Shown one piece after another: positions 18,711-27,886 of a stretch of DNA of 64,000 bases. Position numbers and translations under genes: made by a program. Origin of the DNA: Rhizobium rosettiformans W3 (GTDB lineage: Bacteria > Pseudomonadota > Alphaproteobacteria > Rhizobiales > Rhizobiaceae). The notes beneath the pieces are model-generated. The model saw only the letters and a list, made by a program, of their open reading frames with translations. It was not told the origin of the DNA and did no database searches. How positions within the stretch are numbered: position 1 is the first letter of the stretch; each line of letters begins with the position of its first letter. The stretch covers positions 1 to 64,000 of the forward strand of contig NZ_STGU01000007.1 of NCBI RefSeq assembly GCF_004912135.1, written 5' to 3'.

Positions 18711-19463
18711 ATGAACACCTACACGGACTGGAAAAGCTTCATGCCCTCGCAGGATCGCCCGACCGACATTCCGACGCCCCCGCCGCTCGATACGGTAGCG
18801 TATTTTGTTCGTGCCTGCCGAAACCTACGAAACTGGAAGGTCTCAACACTAGCTGACTTCGCGGCCGTCTCAGTCTCCACAGTGGAGAGGGTCGAGCGTG
18901 CCGAAAAAGTAGGCGAGGAGGCCTTGGACAAAATCGCGGCGGCGCTGGGCCGCGAGAAGGGCGCGTTCTACGCTCCCCGCATTCCACTCGTCCCTGAGAA
19001 GGCGTTTGAAGCTCTGGTCGAGACCTACGGCTACATGGAAGAAGTGGCTGTCGCGCCGATGAACACTCAGCGCGCTGTCCGCGAGGCGGCGAGGTGTGAT
19101 GGCATCCTCCTCCACAGTCCTGAAGTCCCAGAAGTTTATGACGATGATATTTCGACACTGCGGGAGTGGATCGATCTCGCCTCGTTCGTCTTGTGCGAGG
19201 AGATAGAGTGCGCCGACGAGGAGCCGTCTCGACGGAAGCTTTACAAAGACATCCTCGGTTACGTCTCTGAGATGGAGCGCAGGGGGCTGACCGTCCTCAG
19301 CGGCGTGATGACTTCGAAACAGCCCAACGACAATGGCCACAAGGTCGCGATCATCAGCGTAACCCCGAAACTCAGCGATCCAGGTGCGATCAAAAGGACC
19401 TCGATTTTCGTGGACAGCCGAATTATCGCGCCTTCCAACATGACGCTGCCTGACTTCGATTGA
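18711..19463 (+). CDS. Xre-type HTH protein
   Basis: About 250 residues from the ATG at 18711, chosen because GGAGAT lies seven bases upstream; frames further up lack a ribosome site. Residues 35-75 form a helix-turn-helix of the Xre/Cro type (STLADFAAVSVSTVERVERAE), followed by a helical linker and an alpha/beta C-terminal domain ending in two strands (GHKVAIISVTP, RTSIFVDSRII). It follows the papain-like candidate and may be its regulator or partner. No metallopeptidase HExxH is present. Confidence 0.65.
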   Translation: MNTYTDWKSFMPSQDRPTDIPTPPPLDTVAYFVRACRNLRNWKVSTLADFAAVSVSTVERVERAEKVGEEALDKIAAALGREKGAFYAPRIPLVPEKAFEALVETYGYMEEVAVAPMNTQRAVREAARCDGILLHSPEVPEVYDDDISTLREWIDLASFVLCEEIECADEEPSRRKLYKDILGYVSEMERRGLTVLSGVMTSKQPNDNGHKVAIISVTPKLSDPGAIKRTSIFVDSRIIAPSNMTLPDFD

Positions 19464-19567
19464 TGGGCCTTCTTGAATTCGAAGATCAGCAATCACATCT
19501 AGGAGCCATCACCCGTTTCGATGGCTTGCCGCAGTGACTTCGTCGCGCGCGATGCTGTCCGGGTTCG

Positions 19568-19605
19568 CGAAGGGCGCTCTCCAGAAATGGATTGAGCGCC
19601 CTTCG
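19568..19605. terminator. 12-bp perfect hairpin, possible terminator
   Basis: CGAAGGGCGCTC and GAGCGCCCTTCG form a perfect 12-bp stem with a 14-base loop, followed by TATTTC. It lies 104 bases after the Xre-type gene. The T-run is weak, so it could instead be a recombination-related inverted repeat next to the tRNA-like end. Confidence 0.5.
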
Positions 19606-19622
19606 TATTTCTACGAACGAAA

Positions 19623-19650
19623 TGGTGTGGGGGAGCGGATTCGAACCGCT
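19623..19650 (-). other. tRNA-like 3' end (T-arm, acceptor strand and CCA)
   Basis: On the minus strand the sequence reads AGCGG-TTCGAAT-CCGCT, a perfect five-pair T-stem with a seven-base loop, then CCCCCAC, A and CCA, exactly the layout of a tRNA 3' end. A GTGGGG that could pair with the acceptor strand occurs 106 bases upstream (19728), but no cloverleaf or anticodon arm could be folded between them. It is best read as a fragment left by integration into a tRNA gene elsewhere. Confidence 0.45.
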
Positions 19651-19985
19651 CTGCGGTCTTTCAGCGTGACGTATTGGGATCACACACTTTCTTGTCGATG
19701 GCGTGACTGTTCCCCAACCTGGCCCCACAGAACCGCAAGAACACTCATTCCAGTCTTGAGCATTGTCTTCATGATCGCCTCCGTTTGCATGTCGAGGTTG
19801 AGAAACCAGTCAATGCAGAGCCAGAAGGGGAACAGCCACGCCCCGACATTTCCGATGGTGAAATCCAAAGTCACTAGCGCTGAACCGGGGATTGCAGACG
19901 TCAGTTCTAGCATGCTGATCAGTTATTGCACACGTTGTCAGTCGCCGGCCTTCCAAATCATACGAGGTCCTGCCAGTATGCTGGT

Positions 19986-21155
19986 ATGCCGATCATCGAA
20001 GACATCGAACTCTCCAAGCTACTTGCTGAAGGTCAGATCAACGCGATCTCGGTCGATACCAACATCTTCGACGAGAAAGGGCTGCAGCTAAATGGCACCG
20101 CACTACATGCTGTAAGTCGTCTAGCAGCTCTGCATTTTGACTTCCTGTTGTCGGGTACCGTGGCAGAAGAGATTAGACGTCACCTGGAACGGTCAACGAC
20201 GGACGCGTTCCGCGCGGCGAGGAAGGCCATAGGTGTCGCGCTTGGTGCTTTCGAAATCCAGACGCCAACCAGGGACGACATCCTTGGGCTGATATCAGGT
20301 GGGCAGACACCAACTGAAGCGGTGGAGAATAGGTTTAGAGATTACCTATCGTCTACAAACTGCGAGGTTTTGGACGATGCTACCCTCGTCGACACGGCTA
20401 CAATTTTCAATGCATATTTCAAGGGTGAACCACCCTTTGGCACAGGCGCAAAGAAAAGCGAATTTCCGGACGCACTTGCACTCAACGCGCTCGAGCGTGC
20501 CGCGGAACAACGCGGGAAAGGCATCATCGTGGTGTCGAAAGATGGCGATTGGCAAGCCTTCTGCGACAGGTCGACACGGCTCTATCTCGTAACCGACATC
20601 GAACGTGCGCTTTCATTGATCAACGATCCGCCCGTAGTGCTGAGGGCAGCATTGAGCCGATGGTTGGGCGAAGATGGCGAAGGAAGGGAAGAAATTTCAC
20701 CGCACCTTGCTCGGGCGGTCGAACGACTCGAGTTTTTCGTAAATGGAAACGCTAGCTCTGGCGAGATGGAAGCCCACGCGTGGGCAGGGGAACTACAGGA
20801 AACAATTTGGCCGGAGGCGGAAGAAGTCGATCTCATTGAGATCGAACGTTCTCATGAAGGTCATGTTTTCGTCACGCTTAGCATACCGCTATCACTCGTG
20901 GTGAAGGTGCCAATCGAAATTGAATTCTCCATATGGGATAGTATTGACCGTGAGTCCGTTGGTATGGGCGGACGTTCCGTCGAACCCGAGGAGGAACTGG
21001 AAATCAGAGCGACGGTCAACATCGCAGTCCGGGACCTTGGTGGCGAGGATGAGATGTTCGAAGTCCTCGAATGCGAGTTAGACGGTACCTATTTCGAGGT
21101 CGATCTAGGGGATATCGACGTATTTGAGCGAGAGGATTACAATCCGCCGGATTGA
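19986..21155 (+). CDS. PIN-domain protein (DUF4935-like)
   Basis: 389 residues from the ATG at 19986. The N-terminal 190 residues look like a PIN nuclease: INAISVDTNIF gives the first acidic residue, SGTVAEEIRRHL the conserved Glu, EFPDALALNAL the third acidic group and KGIIVVSKDGDWQAFC the last acidic position. The C-terminal half is acidic and beta-rich (EFSIWDSID, EEELEIRATVNIAVRDLGG). PIN domains cleave RNA; this version is large for a toxin and has no antitoxin-sized neighbour. The gene upstream runs in the same direction but is more than 500 bases away. Confidence 0.7.
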   Translation: MPIIEDIELSKLLAEGQINAISVDTNIFDEKGLQLNGTALHAVSRLAALHFDFLLSGTVAEEIRRHLERSTTDAFRAARKAIGVALGAFEIQTPTRDDILGLISGGQTPTEAVENRFRDYLSSTNCEVLDDATLVDTATIFNAYFKGEPPFGTGAKKSEFPDALALNALERAAEQRGKGIIVVSKDGDWQAFCDRSTRLYLVTDIERALSLINDPPVVLRAALSRWLGEDGEGREEISPHLARAVERLEFFVNGNASSGEMEAHAWAGELQETIWPEAEEVDLIEIERSHEGHVFVTLSIPLSLVVKVPIEIEFSIWDSIDRESVGMGGRSVEPEEELEIRATVNIAVRDLGGEDEMFEVLECELDGTYFEVDLGDIDVFEREDYNPPD

Positions 21156-21317
21156 ACTCTTTCTCAAATTCACTGAATATCCAGTCATTACTACGAATAG
21201 CATGTGTAGCCCAGAGACTGCCAACCGTCAGCCCGCACTGGTCAGCGCGCACCAATAATTCTGCGATCGGCATTATGTCAGTGATTGAGTCCGCGCAGGC
21301 ATGCCTGCAATCGGCGC

Positions 21318-22499
21318 TTAGATGCAGGCGGCGGTTCCGAGTGTCGTGAGATGATAAAAAATGACCCAGGTTAGGCAGACTCCAAGCACGCAGATCAGCA
21401 GGATCGCGAAGAGCAGCGCCCGGTGGATGGTGACACGGGTCTCTAACGACCTGTAAAGCGGGCTGAATTGATCGGCGATAGCGGAATAATTCGTGGTGAG
21501 CTTTGCCTGCTGACGGGTGAGGTCGCCGCGTATAGTGGACAAGGTCATGAGCTGATTTGCGATCGCGATCGACAAAAGCACTACGAAGAGCGTCGCGCCG
21601 ACCGAAATTGCCAGGTTCGCCCAGAACTCCACGCCGCACCCCGTCGCTGTCTTCAGCTGCGTAGCGACGATGACCGTGGCGACTGGAATGCCCATCACCT
21701 GGTTTTGTATGTCGTGAAATGTCTTGTGTATTTTCCCAGTGTAGTCATTGATCGCGTCCTCTGTTTTTCCCTTGATCTTCTCGTATGAGAATTCCGAGGC
21801 GAAGAGCTTGTATCCCTCCTGCGCTTTGTCGACGATTTCTGTTAGGTTCGCGATCAAGTATTTGAAACGGGACGGTTCCGTTTTGTCCTTGCAGGCCTCT
21901 ACGATGGCCGCCGACAAAATAGCTGCCTTCTGATCCTTATGCATTTTCTCGAAAACAAAGCTCTCGAGACCTTCGACGTCTTTTCGCGCCAGATTTTTCA
22001 GATCGTTCACCTTGTAGTCGATCGGCATACGGAGACGGCTTGGTGCAAAAAACACCGCTTCCGCCTGATAACGATCCACAAATGCGGCGACTTCGCCGAT
22101 GCATTTGACGACCCTCACGGCCAGACGATATTGCAATATTGCATCGGGGACGACGGCATCCCCATATCCAAAACGCTCCTCCGACAAATAGTATCGGGGA
22201 GGCTCGGTAACCCTGTTAGATGGGACAGCGAGGATGGCATCAACGTTTCCGACGTAAAGACCTAGACCTGATCGCGGCGGCTGAATGTCAACGACCACCG
22301 AAGCACCGAGCACAATACCGTGGGGTTTGCTTTGAATGGCGATCCCCGACTCTTCAAACGCCCTGTCGTCGGTATCTAACGTCCGGAGCGTTTCAAGGAC
22401 CGCGTCGTTGGACACGGCGAGACTCCCCGAAGTGCTGCCCGCGTCGAGCCTCACACTTCTGTAGACGGCAATCAGTTGGTCGAACGTGATGTTTGACAT
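21318..22499 (-). CDS. Membrane protein coupled to the YejK-like gene
   Basis: A 393-residue protein with a soluble N-terminal 290 residues and two transmembrane helices near the C-terminus (about 296-318, LAISVGATLFVVLLSIAIA; about 365-388, LLFAILLICVLGVCLTWVI). A helical stretch rich in Lys/Glu precedes the first helix. Its ATG lies one base after the stop of the upstream YejK-like gene, so translation is probably coupled. No catalytic motif is seen. A two-gene unit of a nucleoid-associated protein and a membrane protein suggests an abortive-type defence pair, by inference. Confidence 0.6.
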   Translation of the reverse strand: MSNITFDQLIAVYRSVRLDAGSTSGSLAVSNDAVLETLRTLDTDDRAFEESGIAIQSKPHGIVLGASVVVDIQPPRSGLGLYVGNVDAILAVPSNRVTEPPRYYLSEERFGYGDAVVPDAILQYRLAVRVVKCIGEVAAFVDRYQAEAVFFAPSRLRMPIDYKVNDLKNLARKDVEGLESFVFEKMHKDQKAAILSAAIVEACKDKTEPSRFKYLIANLTEIVDKAQEGYKLFASEFSYEKIKGKTEDAINDYTGKIHKTFHDIQNQVMGIPVATVIVATQLKTATGCGVEFWANLAISVGATLFVVLLSIAIANQLMTLSTIRGDLTRQQAKLTTNYSAIADQFSPLYRSLETRVTIHRALLFAILLICVLGVCLTWVIFYHLTTLGTAACI

Positions 22500-22500
22500 T

Positions 22501-23502
22501 TCATTCGCGGTCGCGGTCGAGCTCTTGGATCAGGTCCTGAGGAAGTTCTTTGATGGTGATGGTCTTCTTGTGAGGATCATACACAATCTTGCCCTGCGCA
22601 ATTGCCCTGCGATCGAACTCCATGGACCACAGGTCCGTCTTTACACGGAATTTGACGAGGGCGTTCAATGCCCGCTTGTCGGGAACGAATCCGTCACCCA
22701 GCGCAACATCCGGATCACCGAGTGCGCCCGAGAGTTTCGACGGGTCGTCTGGAAGCATCTCGTTCGCGAATGACTCAAAGTCGAGCGGTGCGTTTTCTCT
22801 TATATGGCGCTGGCAAATGTCGAATGCGCGCTGGAGGAAAGCGTCCTTGTCGGTGACGAGGTCTTTGCGTTGTTCGGCGAAATCCCGCAAGACGTTGATC
22901 AGAGCGGTAGTGTCAACACGGTCCTGAACTGTGGTGTCGCAACCGAGGAACTCCTTGAAATACTCAGCGACATCGCCTTTGCCTTTTAGGAAGCCGATGT
23001 AGCGATCCGCGCCTGAAGTCCACGCCGAGATATTGACGCGGCCGGCGAAGCGGAACCCGTCGAGATCAAGGTGGCGAACGTCGCTGATATCCATGTCCTC
23101 GTTTAGCAACGCGCCGAGCCTGTCGTTTATAATGGCCACGAGGAGATAGAGCTGCTTGTCCTTCTCGAAATGAGCGAAGAGCACATGACCACCAGTTGCT
23201 CCTGATTTTCTGCGCGCCTGTGCCAGTAGGACGGTCATGAGGCCTTTTGTCAGCGCCTCGAAGCCTTGGAAATCGCTCTGCACGAAATTGGATATGAACG
23301 TCTGGGCGGGGAAATTCACGGTGTCGTCGGAGAACTTGCCATGCGCCTTTGACGCGCGGCTCGCATACATCTTGTGCAGTTCGTTTACGACTCGAATGAC
23401 GGTCTTGGATATCGTGAGTTGGTTCTTTCCGAGAACAACGTCAAAATCCGATCCATGTTTTTCCAAGTTATGGATTGCAACGTTTACCACGCTGTCGACC
23501 AT
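22501..23502 (-). CDS. YejK/NdpA-like nucleoid-associated protein
   Basis: 333 residues, the length of E. coli YejK (37-kDa nucleoid-associated protein). Family blocks are visible: VVNELHKMYASRASKAHGKF near the N-terminus, GGHVLFAHFEKDKQLYLLVA, LDLDGFRFAGRVNISAW, RYIGFLKGKGDVAEYFKEFL and a C-terminal TITIKELPQDL. The family binds nucleoid DNA in gamma-proteobacteria. Occurrence in an island, coupled to a membrane protein, points to use in a conflict system rather than housekeeping. Confidence 0.8.
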   Translation of the reverse strand: MVDSVVNVAIHNLEKHGSDFDVVLGKNQLTISKTVIRVVNELHKMYASRASKAHGKFSDDTVNFPAQTFISNFVQSDFQGFEALTKGLMTVLLAQARRKSGATGGHVLFAHFEKDKQLYLLVAIINDRLGALLNEDMDISDVRHLDLDGFRFAGRVNISAWTSGADRYIGFLKGKGDVAEYFKEFLGCDTTVQDRVDTTALINVLRDFAEQRKDLVTDKDAFLQRAFDICQRHIRENAPLDFESFANEMLPDDPSKLSGALGDPDVALGDGFVPDKRALNALVKFRVKTDLWSMEFDRRAIAQGKIVYDPHKKTITIKELPQDLIQELDRDRE

Positions 23503-24158
23503 CGATTCTCCCCTCCACTTACCTTAGCCGTTGTGGCTCTTTAACTCAATGAATTCAAGTCCCGGTTGTTTTCCGCGGGCCATTTGTTGCTGCAAATTGA
23601 AGAACTCGTGGGGCCTTCCGATCAGCCGTTGGCGGCGGGGGGGAGGGGGCCGGATCGCCGGAGCCTCGGTGCCGGTGGGTTAGCGACACGGTGCTTCCAC
23701 AACGATGCCTTGATTTGGCCGCTCGAACCGTTCTGCCAGAACAGATTCGGGCGCGCCACGCCTGGCTAACCGTGGGGAACAGGCGATGTCGACTTGGCTC
23801 TGTTCGCTATCGCTATCGCGATCGCTGGATTTAACGTGATCGCAAAGCGCTCCGACTCTTAGCTGCTATGGAACCCGCCGTGGTCTGATTTTATGCGTTA
23901 TCTTCATATCACCCAAGGCACCGACGCGGAGAGGTTTAGGTTCTGCCGTTCCTGGCGTGGCAGTCGTAAAATTATCCGCAGTTGGCGCATCCTTGCCATT
24001 CCTGTCGTGGAGTAATTTTCGCGACGGCTAATTTAGCTTGGGCAATATGCGAGGAAACCCGCAGACATTTGGTTGGCGGCGTAGGGGGATTGACAATCGG
24101 CGTTGGCGGCCTGGGGAAGATTTCCTTCCTTAACAGCCCCACGGCCTGATGGGCGTCG
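23503..24158. other. Gene-poor stretch
   Basis: About 650 bases without a supportable gene. The left end holds the promoter region of the YejK-like gene on the minus strand. A short G-run (about 23635-23650) and a GCTATCGCTATCGCGATCGC repeat near 23806 stand out, but no protein or RNA gene is recognised. Confidence 0.4.
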
Positions 24159-24806
24159 TCAACCGACGGAGAATCCGGTTCCTAAAGAAGCGTGGAGGTA
24201 AAGGTTGTCGAATTTGCGTACGAACGCATCGCGCAGGTCTGGGCCGGTTTTTAATGCCAGGCGGTATTCCGAAAGATACTGATCGATGGCATTGCTCATG
24301 GCGTCACGGTTGACGATCTTGGTATCGAAATCGACGAGTGGATATCTTGATAGACCGCCCTTGACGACCCAACCGTTCTTCGTCTGTGCCTCGTGGACAA
24401 GGCCGCATCTGATGTCTCTATAGAAGATTCCAGCCTTAGCCTTCGTTGATATAAAGTTCGAGAACGGAGAGTTATGACGAAGAAAGTCAACGAATAGCCT
24501 TTTGCTGTCGCCGTACTCGAAGTCAGAGCCCCAGTCCGCTCCGTGACGGTAGTTCCACCCAATGCGCAGAGATGCAAGGAATTCCAAAAGCGAACACTGG
24601 ATCGTCAGTATTAGAAATCCTTCGCCCTTCAGTTTCCGGCTGCCGGCGATCGCATTTATGGGTTGGATGTAACGATGTCTCAGTCTGGAATCGAGGCACA
24701 TTTCGATCGCCAGCTCCCATTGCTCAGGGGTGGAATCTTCAGCTAGGGCTGCTTTGATCGCAGGCCACGCCTGCGGAAACTGATCGTGGACGCGCGGCAT
24801 ATTCAC
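24159..24806 (-). CDS. HEPN-like protein
   Basis: 215 residues, mostly helical. R133-C-G-L-V-H138 in FYRDIRCGLVHEAQ is the R-x4-H signature of HEPN ribonucleases, with the usual preceding acidic/aromatic helix and the strand GWVVKGG after it. HEPN proteins act as RNA-cleaving toxins or effectors in defence and toxin-antitoxin systems. It stands alone, with gene-poor flanks and no nucleotidyltransferase (MNT) antitoxin gene adjacent, so whether it is active is unclear. Confidence 0.55.
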   Translation of the reverse strand: MNMPRVHDQFPQAWPAIKAALAEDSTPEQWELAIEMCLDSRLRHRYIQPINAIAGSRKLKGEGFLILTIQCSLLEFLASLRIGWNYRHGADWGSDFEYGDSKRLFVDFLRHNSPFSNFISTKAKAGIFYRDIRCGLVHEAQTKNGWVVKGGLSRYPLVDFDTKIVNRDAMSNAIDQYLSEYRLALKTGPDLRDAFVRKFDNLYLHASLGTGFSVG

Positions 24807-25434
24807 TCGTCTGGTTTGAGGGTGATTTCAAACATCCGGAAAGGGCTGCTCGCCGACTATTTATGCAGGGTCTTGTTGTCTTCCCATCCCACGATAGTCG
24901 ACTTTGCTTTGTTTTGAGGTCGGCTGAACATCGGCAAATGGCTCAGACATCTTCTTCGCGAGTCCGCTGATCATTCTTTCTAAGCCATGCCTGATTTTTT
25001 GCTTCAGTTCCACTGCTGCTGGGAGCCGACCTCGTTAAGGACGGAGCTAAACGAGGTGGCCTTCTCATTGCCGCGTTTGTTGCCGTCCTGTTTTCTAAAA
25101 TCCTCGACCATCAGCAGAACCAGTTCCCTGTCAGAGGCTGCGCGTGTGTAGCGCTATGGTGTACTCAGTAGGATGCAGGCCTTGGCTTTCTGCGTCAGAC
25201 TTTTATGATGAAGTATAGGGAAAATCCTATGCTTTCATCGGATAGAGCTGAAGATTCGAGGGGGCTCAAAGGGAATGCGAAACTTCAGATGGAGCTCGAA
25301 GGAAATTCATAGTTTCGTTTCTACCCCGAAGACGGGAGTTGGTAGGATAGGTTGTGTCCGTTCCATGAAGACCCCGCCCTCATAAGCGCGTAGCGGTGCC
25401 AATATGAGGATACCGCATAAGTGTGGGGGAAAGT
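24807..25434. other. Gene-poor stretch
   Basis: About 630 bases with no gene I can support on either strand and no clear insertion-sequence end. Its left part is the upstream region of the HEPN-like gene; the rest lies downstream of the AAA+ protease gene and looks like decayed sequence. Confidence 0.4.
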
Positions 25435-27405
25435 TTAGCTAGCGCCAGGGCGTGACGCCTTAGCTAAACTGACTTTTGGTCTATTATGCCATTCAAGGAT
25501 TTCGCAAACGTCGCTACCTGACATCGATCGTTTTTCGATAAGCTTAGTGACTATGTCGTCCAATGCTGCCCGGTTTTCCCGAATAATCTTTTTTGCCCTG
25601 TCGAACGACGCGGATATCAGTGCATCGGTGTTCCGTCTCAGCTCTGGGTTATAATCGCGAAGTCTCTCCAGCCTGCCAGGTGATTGGTCCTCGACTATCA
25701 ATGTTTCACCCATGCCCAAGGCACCCTCAAGGGTCGTCGCGAGGTGAGTAACAACATTCAGGTCTGCTAAGTGCGAACCTGCGCAAAAATCCGAGAAAGA
25801 ACCGAAAACCTCAGTCTCAGCGGCCATACCTCCGAGGTAAGTGCATATCTGGTCGAGGTAAAATGTACGAGTTCTTCGGGTGAACGCGGAATGACTGTAT
25901 GATACTGCGCCTAAGGTATTGGTCAGTTCACCTTCGACTTTGTGACTAGACAGGCGAATGTCTCTGACTGGAAAATGCATGCAAGCAGCAACAACTGCAT
26001 GCCCGGCCTCGTGGATAGCGATAGCCCGTACATAATCACTCGGTAGTGCGACAACTGTCGGCAGGTGCTCGAGAATGTGTGCCGAATTCAGCGGTTCGCG
26101 TCTCCGACGTGCGGATCGTTTCGCGTCTCGAGTTATCCGTTTGATATCGGCACCTGACAAGCCAGAACTAGCAAGCCCAAACATCTCGACGTGAGCTTGA
26201 TCGAGTTCGACCTCGCCGTAATGCTGTAGAATAGCCAGTCTGGCTGCGCTGTCGGGTGGCGAAATTGGCAGATGCCGATCCAACCTTCCGGCGCGCCTGA
26301 TGGCTGGGTCGACTTGTTGTGGGTGATTGCAGGCAGCAACTACGACTACGCCCGCTCGGCGGTCGAAACCATCGAGTAGTTCGAGAAAGGCTGTGATGAC
26401 GGCTCGCGCATAAAGCTGATTGTTGTCCCTCGTGTCTCTGCTGCCGATGGTGTCAACCTCGTCAATAAACAGAATCGCAGGGGCTACCGCCTTGGCTTCG
26501 GCGAAAGATTTGCGAATCGCCTTGAGGTGGGCGTCCAAAGAACCCGCTTCCTGCCATGCCGCGGGTGAGCCATAAACGAGCGGGACCATACAAGTGTCGG
26601 CGAGAGCCTTGGCGAACATAGTTTTCCCCGTGCCGGGTGGACCCGACAACAGGACCCCGGGATCGACATCTTCCCACTTTATCTTTCCGGCTTTGTAGTC
26701 TGTTAGGTCGATAGCCAGATCGCGCCCCCAATCGGCTGCTGCACCGAAACCATGCAACTCGGCGAGAGTTGGCCCTGCGGCCTCAGTTTCTGAGCAAGAG
26801 GGTGGGGCTGTCCGGGGAAGTTGTTTGAGTCTTTGGAAAGAGAGCAACGGCGAACGGCGATCTTGAAATGCCTTGTCTAGAAGAGGCCACGGCTTGGACA
26901 ATAAAAGCTCGACATGTTCGTTGACTATCGGCAGTCCACTGCGCCGGAGGGCGGCTTCGGCATGCCGTCTGCAACGAGGGGAAACATTTACCACAGCGTC
27001 CGCAAAAAGCTTGGCATCGCCGTCGAGGTCCATGTGAGGCTCCTTGATGAAGATTGAGCGGTCGTTATCCAATGCCTCTTGCTGGTCCCGGTAAGAGTGC
27101 TTCCTTCCCCACACATTTACTATGGAATGGTCACTGCGCTTATTTGTAAAACAAGCCAAGAATACTTGAGCCGCACGCGTATAAGATTCTTCTGAGAAGT
27201 CGTCTGGCAGGCATACGGTCACGATGAATTTGGAACCGAGCCGGTTCCACGGTCGGAGAGCGGCTGCTAAGCCGCAAAACGCCATGAAAACCGGGATTGT
27301 CATAGAAGTGCCGACAGCATGTTTATCAGCCTTCCATGGTGCTAATAGCTTTCCTGCCCGGTTGCTCGGCACGATTTCGGTTTCGGGAAGAAGCCAGCTC
27401 TCCAT
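25435..27405 (-). CDS. Soluble FtsH-like AAA+ metalloprotease
   Basis: About 656 residues from the ATG at 27405, which has GGAGGGAGG eight bases upstream and overlaps the stop of the preceding gene (TAATG). Domains in order: an N-terminal region of about 220 residues unlike FtsH, an AAA+ module (GPPGTGKT at 255-262, ILFIDEVD near 311-318, RRAGRLDR with the Arg finger), and an M41 peptidase domain (HEAGH at 465-469, third ligand region SHLADLNVVTHLA). The N-terminal membrane anchor of true FtsH is absent. Expected to be a cytoplasmic ATP-dependent protease; substrate unknown, possibly presented by the small coupled protein. Confidence 0.85.
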   Translation of the reverse strand: MESWLLPETEIVPSNRAGKLLAPWKADKHAVGTSMTIPVFMAFCGLAAALRPWNRLGSKFIVTVCLPDDFSEESYTRAAQVFLACFTNKRSDHSIVNVWGRKHSYRDQQEALDNDRSIFIKEPHMDLDGDAKLFADAVVNVSPRCRRHAEAALRRSGLPIVNEHVELLLSKPWPLLDKAFQDRRSPLLSFQRLKQLPRTAPPSCSETEAAGPTLAELHGFGAAADWGRDLAIDLTDYKAGKIKWEDVDPGVLLSGPPGTGKTMFAKALADTCMVPLVYGSPAAWQEAGSLDAHLKAIRKSFAEAKAVAPAILFIDEVDTIGSRDTRDNNQLYARAVITAFLELLDGFDRRAGVVVVAACNHPQQVDPAIRRAGRLDRHLPISPPDSAARLAILQHYGEVELDQAHVEMFGLASSGLSGADIKRITRDAKRSARRRREPLNSAHILEHLPTVVALPSDYVRAIAIHEAGHAVVAACMHFPVRDIRLSSHKVEGELTNTLGAVSYSHSAFTRRTRTFYLDQICTYLGGMAAETEVFGSFSDFCAGSHLADLNVVTHLATTLEGALGMGETLIVEDQSPGRLERLRDYNPELRRNTDALISASFDRAKKIIRENRAALDDIVTKLIEKRSMSGSDVCEILEWHNRPKVSLAKASRPGAS

Positions 27406-27767
27406 TACAGGCCTCCCTCCTGCAAAAATGAAGTAACGCGGAAGCGCTCGCTCCAATACTTTGGTCTGATATGGGTGCCGAGGCGGTACCAGCGGCTCAT
27501 CGTCCGGGCAATTCTGCGATCCGGGTCAAGGTAGAAAACTTCGCTGGAAAATTCTGCTCTGCCGTCGGGGATCGATGGGTATCCTAAGGCATAGCCAACG
27601 AGGCACAGGGCGACCCTTCTCCCTGAAGTCCAGCTGCTGAACGCCGCGCTACGGGCGTTCGCTCCACAGCAATTTTGAACGTCCGCCGAATCGTCGGCTA
27701 GCTTACCCAATTTATCAACAAAAAGGGGATCAGGCCTTCCTAGCCATTTCCTACCTGACTCGCACAT
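27405..27767 (-). CDS. Small protein coupled to the FtsH-like protease
   Basis: About 120 residues from the ATG at 27767, which has GAGGTG six bases upstream. The central block ALCLVGYALGYPSIPDGRAE, then VFYLDPDRRIARTMSRWYRLG, is well formed and looks like a conserved small domain; it may belong to a DUF6634-type family, recalled rather than searched. Its stop shares a base with the protease start, so the two are produced together. It may be an adaptor or regulator of the protease. Confidence 0.6.
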   Translation of the reverse strand: MCESGRKWLGRPDPLFVDKLGKLADDSADVQNCCGANARSAAFSSWTSGRRVALCLVGYALGYPSIPDGRAEFSSEVFYLDPDRRIARTMSRWYRLGTHIRPKYWSERFRVTSFLQEGGL

Positions 27768-27806
27768 GTGGTTCACCTCGGAATCAATTGTCGGATTAAC
27801 TTTTAC

Positions 27807-27856
27807 ATTTGATTCCAGAATGCGGGATTATTGTCAAATTGAAGACGTCATTTGAC
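27807..27856. promoter_or_regulatory. Putative operator between protease operon and HTH gene
   Basis: Half-sites ATTTGA (27807-27812), TCAAAT (27834-27839) and ATTTGA (27850-27855) occur in the divergent intergenic region. The last two form the perfect inverted repeat GTCAAAT-10 bases-ATTTGAC. The adjacent HTH protein is the natural candidate to bind here and control both directions. Confidence 0.45.
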
Positions 27857-27886
27857 TTTTTGGTTTTCCGCCGGTTCTTCGTTTTC

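Noticed and set aside
19623-19730. A complete tRNA gene on the minus strand
   Set aside because: The T-arm and acceptor look right, but no D-arm, anticodon arm or normal length could be folded; only a 3' end is reported.
23566-23769. Short plus-strand frame in the gene-poor stretch
   Set aside because: Crosses a G-run, lacks a start signal and has no recognisable content.
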